Assembly: GCA_965249205.1 (NCBI GenBank)
Contig: CBDFLL010000005.1
Coordinates: forward strand, 744,001-808,000
DNA from: JAQBVV01 sp965249205
GTDB taxonomy: Bacteria > Acidobacteriota > Vicinamibacteria > Vicinamibacterales > UBA2999
Direction: 5' to 3'
Length of the DNA: 64,000 nt
Part shown: one piece after another, positions 61,131 through 64,000 of the stretch
How the letters are laid out: each line of letters starts with the position of its first letter
Position numbering within the stretch: position 1 is the first letter of the stretch
The notes under the pieces: generated by a model
Database searches by the model: none
What the model saw: only the letters and a program-made list of their open reading frames with translations
What the model was told of the DNA's origin: nothing
Translations under genes and position numbers: made by a program

Positions 61131-62072
61131 TCACGCCGGAGCCGATCCTTCGGGAATCGGCCGCAGCGACTTGACCGCCCATATCAGCGCCACCGCGACG
61201 TTGAGCGGCGCCAGCGGATAGGTTCGCAACATGCGTGTCACAAATACTTGCTGGTCCTCGGAACTCTCTCCATACGTCATCAGCTGCCTCGCCGCCGAGC
61301 GATAGACCTTCGAGAGTCTGCGCCGAACACGCAGGCGGCCGGCCACGCCAGGGTGCACGCCGAGGTAGGCTCGAAAGTGCTCTCGCAGCATGCCCTCGAG
61401 CGCGGTGTAGTGGAACACGATTTGGCGGGACGCGGAGTGATTGTGGATCACGTACTCGCCAAGAACACGGTGAAGGAATCGGATCCGGCCCACTCGGCTG
61501 AACCGCATCCAGAAGTCGTAGTCCTCGACACTGATGTACTCCCGGCGCTCGTCGAACCCGCCAACGGCAAGCGCCGTCTCCCGCCGAACGACTGTCGCGG
61601 ACGGCGACAAGAGGTTGCCACCGAAGAGAAGCGCGTCGTAGAGCGCGCCCCTGGGCTTCCGGCGACGGGAGGCGTTGATGACCCTGCCGTCCCGGCTGAT
61701 ATTCTCGTCGTGGCAGACGAGATCGACATCGGGATGGCGATCGAACTCGCTCATCACGACCGCAAGTTTTTCGGGATACCAGAGATCGTCGCTGTCCAGG
61801 AGCGCGATATAGGCGCCACCGGCGATGCGCATGCCGGCATTGCGCGCCGCCGCCTGGCCACGGTTCTCCTGCCGAAGCAGCCGTCCCTTCATTGCGTGCC
61901 TGCCGATATACGCCTGGACGACATCGTACGTCCCGTCGACTGAACCGTCATCGACAACGATCGTTTCTCGCGGCTGGCACGTCTGAGCACGCACGGTATC
62001 CAGTGTGCGCTCGATGAACCGGGCAGCGTTGTACGCCGGGATCACGACCGATACGGCCATCGCATCACTCAT
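61131..62072 (-). CDS. GT2 family glycosyltransferase
   Basis: A 313-residue inverting GT-A protein: VSVVIPAYNAARFIERTLDT, IVVDDGSVDGTYDVV, NRGQAAARNAGMRIAGGAYI, ALLDSDDLWYPEKL (DxD) and SVEDYDFWMRFSRVG (ED motif). It adds one sugar from a nucleotide donor in the cytosol. ATG 62072 overlaps the methyltransferase stop (ATGA). The IS481 element begins 7 nt after its stop, so the gene itself is intact. Confidence 0.85.
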   Translation of the reverse strand: MSDAMAVSVVIPAYNAARFIERTLDTVRAQTCQPRETIVVDDGSVDGTYDVVQAYIGRHAMKGRLLRQENRGQAAARNAGMRIAGGAYIALLDSDDLWYPEKLAVVMSEFDRHPDVDLVCHDENISRDGRVINASRRRKPRGALYDALLFGGNLLSPSATVVRRETALAVGGFDERREYISVEDYDFWMRFSRVGRIRFLHRVLGEYVIHNHSASRQIVFHYTALEGMLREHFRAYLGVHPGVAGRLRVRRRLSKVYRSAARQLMTYGESSEDQQVFVTRMLRTYPLAPLNVAVALIWAVKSLRPIPEGSAPA

Positions 62073-63070
62073 GCGGAGCGGGCCACCACCCGGACGTGTG
62101 AGCTGAGCAGCGACGCGCGAAGGAACGCCTGAAACTGCTCTCGCGTCGCCGCGTCACGTGATCGCAGCATGTATCTCACGAATCTGGGCACCGGCAGCAG
62201 TGGATCGCGGGCGAGGGCGTTTTCCACAATGTCCACATCGAGATTTCCGGGCGTTGTGAGCTCCACGATCTCAAGATCCGCACGCCGCATCAGATCCCGC
62301 ATGCCCTCGATCGACAGGAGATTGATGTGCTGAGGTGGCGTCACCGCGTTGGAACGCTCCCACAAAGTCTGGATGTCGAATCCGCTCGCGGTGAGCGTCG
62401 TCAGTACAATCCACCCTCCGGGAGCAAGTCCTCTTTTGAGGGCCGACAGGAATCGAAGTGGGTCATGCACATGCTCCAGCACCTCGAATGCCGTGATGAC
62501 ATCGGCGCGCAGTTCCCCTGGGGACATGTCTTCTACGGACTTCTCGATGACAGTAAACCCGCGCCCCCGACACACCGACGCGAGCGCCGGATTCGGTTCG
62601 ATCCCGACCACGTCGCGGAACGCATGCAGCTTGGCCACTTCGTCGAGAAAGATGCCATATCCGGCGCCAACATCCGCCATCGTCGTCTGGCCGGGTGCGT
62701 CGGCCCGGGCAAGCAGCTCCCGCAAAAGCACCGCGCGCGGGCGAAAGATATGCTCCCGGCGAGCTTCCGCGGTCTCGCGATAGAACGCTGTGCACCAGTA
62801 GTCGACGGATTTTCCCGAACGATAGAAGTCGGCCAGGCTGTCAACAGACGGGCGCGGTGATGTCCACAGCGTTGCGCACGATGGACAGTCCACGTAGGTG
62901 AACCCTGACTTGACCAGTGACGCCTGAGCGCCCGCCGTGCCGCAGCCGGGGCATGGAACTTCCTCGAAGTCGCGTTGATCGCCGAAGAACGTGGCGATGT
63001 CCTCCTCCAGCAGGCGCAGGTATGTGTCGAACAGGTGACGAGGCCTGATGTCCGCCTCTTTCATGGCCAT
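62069..63070 (-). CDS. Zinc-ribbon SAM-dependent methyltransferase
   Basis: The protein has VPCPGCGTAGAQASLVKSGF and YVDCPSCATLWTSPRP (zinc ribbon), MADVGAGYGIFLDEVAKLHA, GIEPNPALASVCRGRGFTVI and ITAFEVLEHVHDPLRFLSAL. A class I methyltransferase of the same broad type as those at 35149 and 39181 but more distant. I start at ATG 63070 with GGGA upstream (333 residues); GTG 63100 is possible. Coupled to the GT2, suggesting action on the sugar that GT2 transfers (inference). Confidence 0.78.
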   Translation of the reverse strand: MAMKEADIRPRHLFDTYLRLLEEDIATFFGDQRDFEEVPCPGCGTAGAQASLVKSGFTYVDCPSCATLWTSPRPSVDSLADFYRSGKSVDYWCTAFYRETAEARREHIFRPRAVLLRELLARADAPGQTTMADVGAGYGIFLDEVAKLHAFRDVVGIEPNPALASVCRGRGFTVIEKSVEDMSPGELRADVITAFEVLEHVHDPLRFLSALKRGLAPGGWIVLTTLTASGFDIQTLWERSNAVTPPQHINLLSIEGMRDLMRRADLEIVELTTPGNLDVDIVENALARDPLLPVPRFVRYMLRSRDAATREQFQAFLRASLLSSHVRVVARSA

Positions 63071-63250
63071 CGGACCATCCCACGATTTCGTCCTGTCCAC
63101 CGACGATCCGCGGACACCATCCTGTAACGCGAGAACCGCAGGCCAGGCGCCGCCGGCGCGACGGTCAGTGATGGACCCGGCACACTTTCCGACACGAGGC
63201 TTCCCCCGGAAATCGTTGTCATCTGCGTCACGACTGGACGTCCCTGCTTC

Positions 63251-64000
63251 CTACGGAAGGGCGGAATCTGACCGACTCCTCACGGCGGCGCCGACGGCAT
63301 ACCGAAGCACAGCATTCGTGCTCCACTCCCACTCGCCGAGCCACTCGATGTCCTCGGCCCCCGTCCATCGCTTGAAATTCGTCACGCCCGGCGCCCCTTC
63401 CGGATCCAAACCTGCCAGGTCATAGTGGGTGACGTCGACCCGCCGACAATGCAGGATGAGAGACCACAGCACGGCGAAGGACGCCCCGACGGAACGTCCT
63501 TCGGGCGACGTTGCGGCGATCAACTCCCACGCTCGCCGACCCTGGATGGCGCAGGAATGAAACGCAATCAGCCGTCCCGATCGGTTTCTGCATCCATAGA
63601 CCACGGCTTGGTGGCCGAGTGCGTCGAACAGCGCGGCGACCTCAGGTGCACGGGCAACCGCCGCAGCTCCCTTGGACGCGCGCACGGCCTCGCAGAGATC
63701 CGCGAGTTCACCAATGGGGAGTCGTTCCAATCTTTCGACAACGAGATCGCTCTTGAGCGCCTGGCGCAGACTGTAGCGCCAATTGCGATTCATGCCCGCG
63801 AAGAGTTCTTCCTCCGTCTGCCTCAAATCCCAAACCGCGGTCACGTTCGCGCTCAGCGTCCTGGCCGGTCGGGTCCACCCATTGGCGCGCAACCACTCTT
63901 CGTCAGCGGCCCTCCTCTTCCGGGCAAAGCTGCAGCGGCAGTACATCGAACGCGCCCCCATTGCGGAGGAGAGCTGCGCCATCGCGGTACGACTGCACCC
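63251..64000 (-). CDS. FemAB/GNAT-like acyltransferase, C-terminal part (cut by window edge)
   Basis: The frame is open to the window end, so the N-terminus lies outside. Visible sequence: NRNWRYSLRQALKSDLVVER, GRLIAFHSCAIQGRRAWELI, VGASFAVLWSLILHC and VTHYDLAGLDPEGAPGVTNF followed by KRWTGAEDIEWLGEWEW. This matches the second GNAT-like domain of FemAB-type proteins, used in exopolysaccharide or peptidoglycan clusters to attach acyl or aminoacyl groups. The ATG at 63982 is probably internal. The 150 nt between it and the methyltransferase show nothing further. Confidence 0.75.
   Translation of the reverse strand, partial: GCSRTAMAQLSSAMGARSMYCRCSFARKRRAADEEWLRANGWTRPARTLSANVTAVWDLRQTEEELFAGMNRNWRYSLRQALKSDLVVERLERLPIGELADLCEAVRASKGAAAVARAPEVAALFDALGHQAVVYGCRNRSGRLIAFHSCAIQGRRAWELIAATSPEGRSVGASFAVLWSLILHCRRVDVTHYDLAGLDPEGAPGVTNFKRWTGAEDIEWLGEWEWSTNAVLRYAVGAAVRSRSDSALP

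Noticed and set aside
1..64000. tRNA or rRNA genes, prophage or toxin-antitoxin modules
   Set aside because: No matching sequence or protein motif was seen on either strand; the only mobile element is the IS481-type insertion.

Overview
This window looks like a surface-polysaccharide (capsule or O-antigen-type) biosynthesis and export locus from a GC-rich Gram-negative bacterium. The codon use, the Wzm/Wzt ABC exporter, the asparagine-synthase/FemAB-like/radical-SAM neighbours and the paralogue-rich glycan genes would fit an Acidobacteriota-like or similar environmental lineage. That placement is inference: no rRNA, tRNA or taxonomic marker gene is present.

Layout. (1) 1-30447, minus strand: a long, tightly coupled operon (most junctions are ATGA/GTGA overlaps) read from 30447 down to 1. 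It carries sugar-nucleotide enzymes: a rhamnose-4-epimerase-like SDR, a cytidylyltransferase, two hydrolysing UDP-GlcNAc 2-epimerases (NeuC type), NeuB and a CMP-sugar synthetase (NeuA type). It also has methyltransferases, a polysaccharide deacetylase and a formyltransferase. Interleaved with these are two paralogous families that I call the GPW family (core motif GPWxxEVGFExLYWxPF, six copies) and the RPHP family (SWDxLxxK, GAQCYDQWF, RPHP, NTSA motifs, seven copies). One 1248-residue ORF fuses a GT2 domain, an RPHP domain and a GPW domain. (2) 31222-32989, plus strand: a rearranged stretch with a neuB N-terminus joined to an epimerase C-terminus, an intact second NeuA-type gene, then two truncated starts of RPHP genes. 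(3) 33229-40206: two cassettes of polytopic membrane protein plus zinc-ribbon methyltransferase flanking another RPHP gene. (4) 40187-43147: ABC export genes, with two Wzm-like permeases and one Wzt with C-terminal carbohydrate-binding domain. (5) 43576-51690: a GT-C-like membrane protein, more methyltransferases (one split by a stop codon), a DCC thiol-disulfide protein, a short membrane protein, two small coiled-coil proteins and a broken GT2. (6) 51904-54814: two radical SAM enzymes followed by a palindromic repeat array. (7) 55270-64000, minus strand: an SDR epimerase, AsnB, a 2-hydroxyacid dehydrogenase, an IS481-type element, a GT2, a methyltransferase and the end of a FemAB/GNAT-like gene.

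How it may work together. NeuC, NeuB and NeuA activities would make a CMP-activated nonulosonic acid (sialic- or legionaminic-like). The RPHP and GPW families are the best candidates for the glycosyltransferases that assemble a long glycan from it and other sugars. Methyl, formyl and deacetyl enzymes would decorate the glycan, and Wzm/Wzt would export it. The substrate and order of assembly cannot be read from sequence.

A striking feature is decay and rearrangement. There are at least four broken enzyme genes (frameshift, nonsense or deletion), a chimeric deletion junction, a Gfo/Idh fragment, several short N-terminal scars of RPHP genes translationally coupled to the next gene, and a frameshifted transposase. 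Either the locus is recombining and diversifying quickly, or some lesions are assembly errors; reads would decide.
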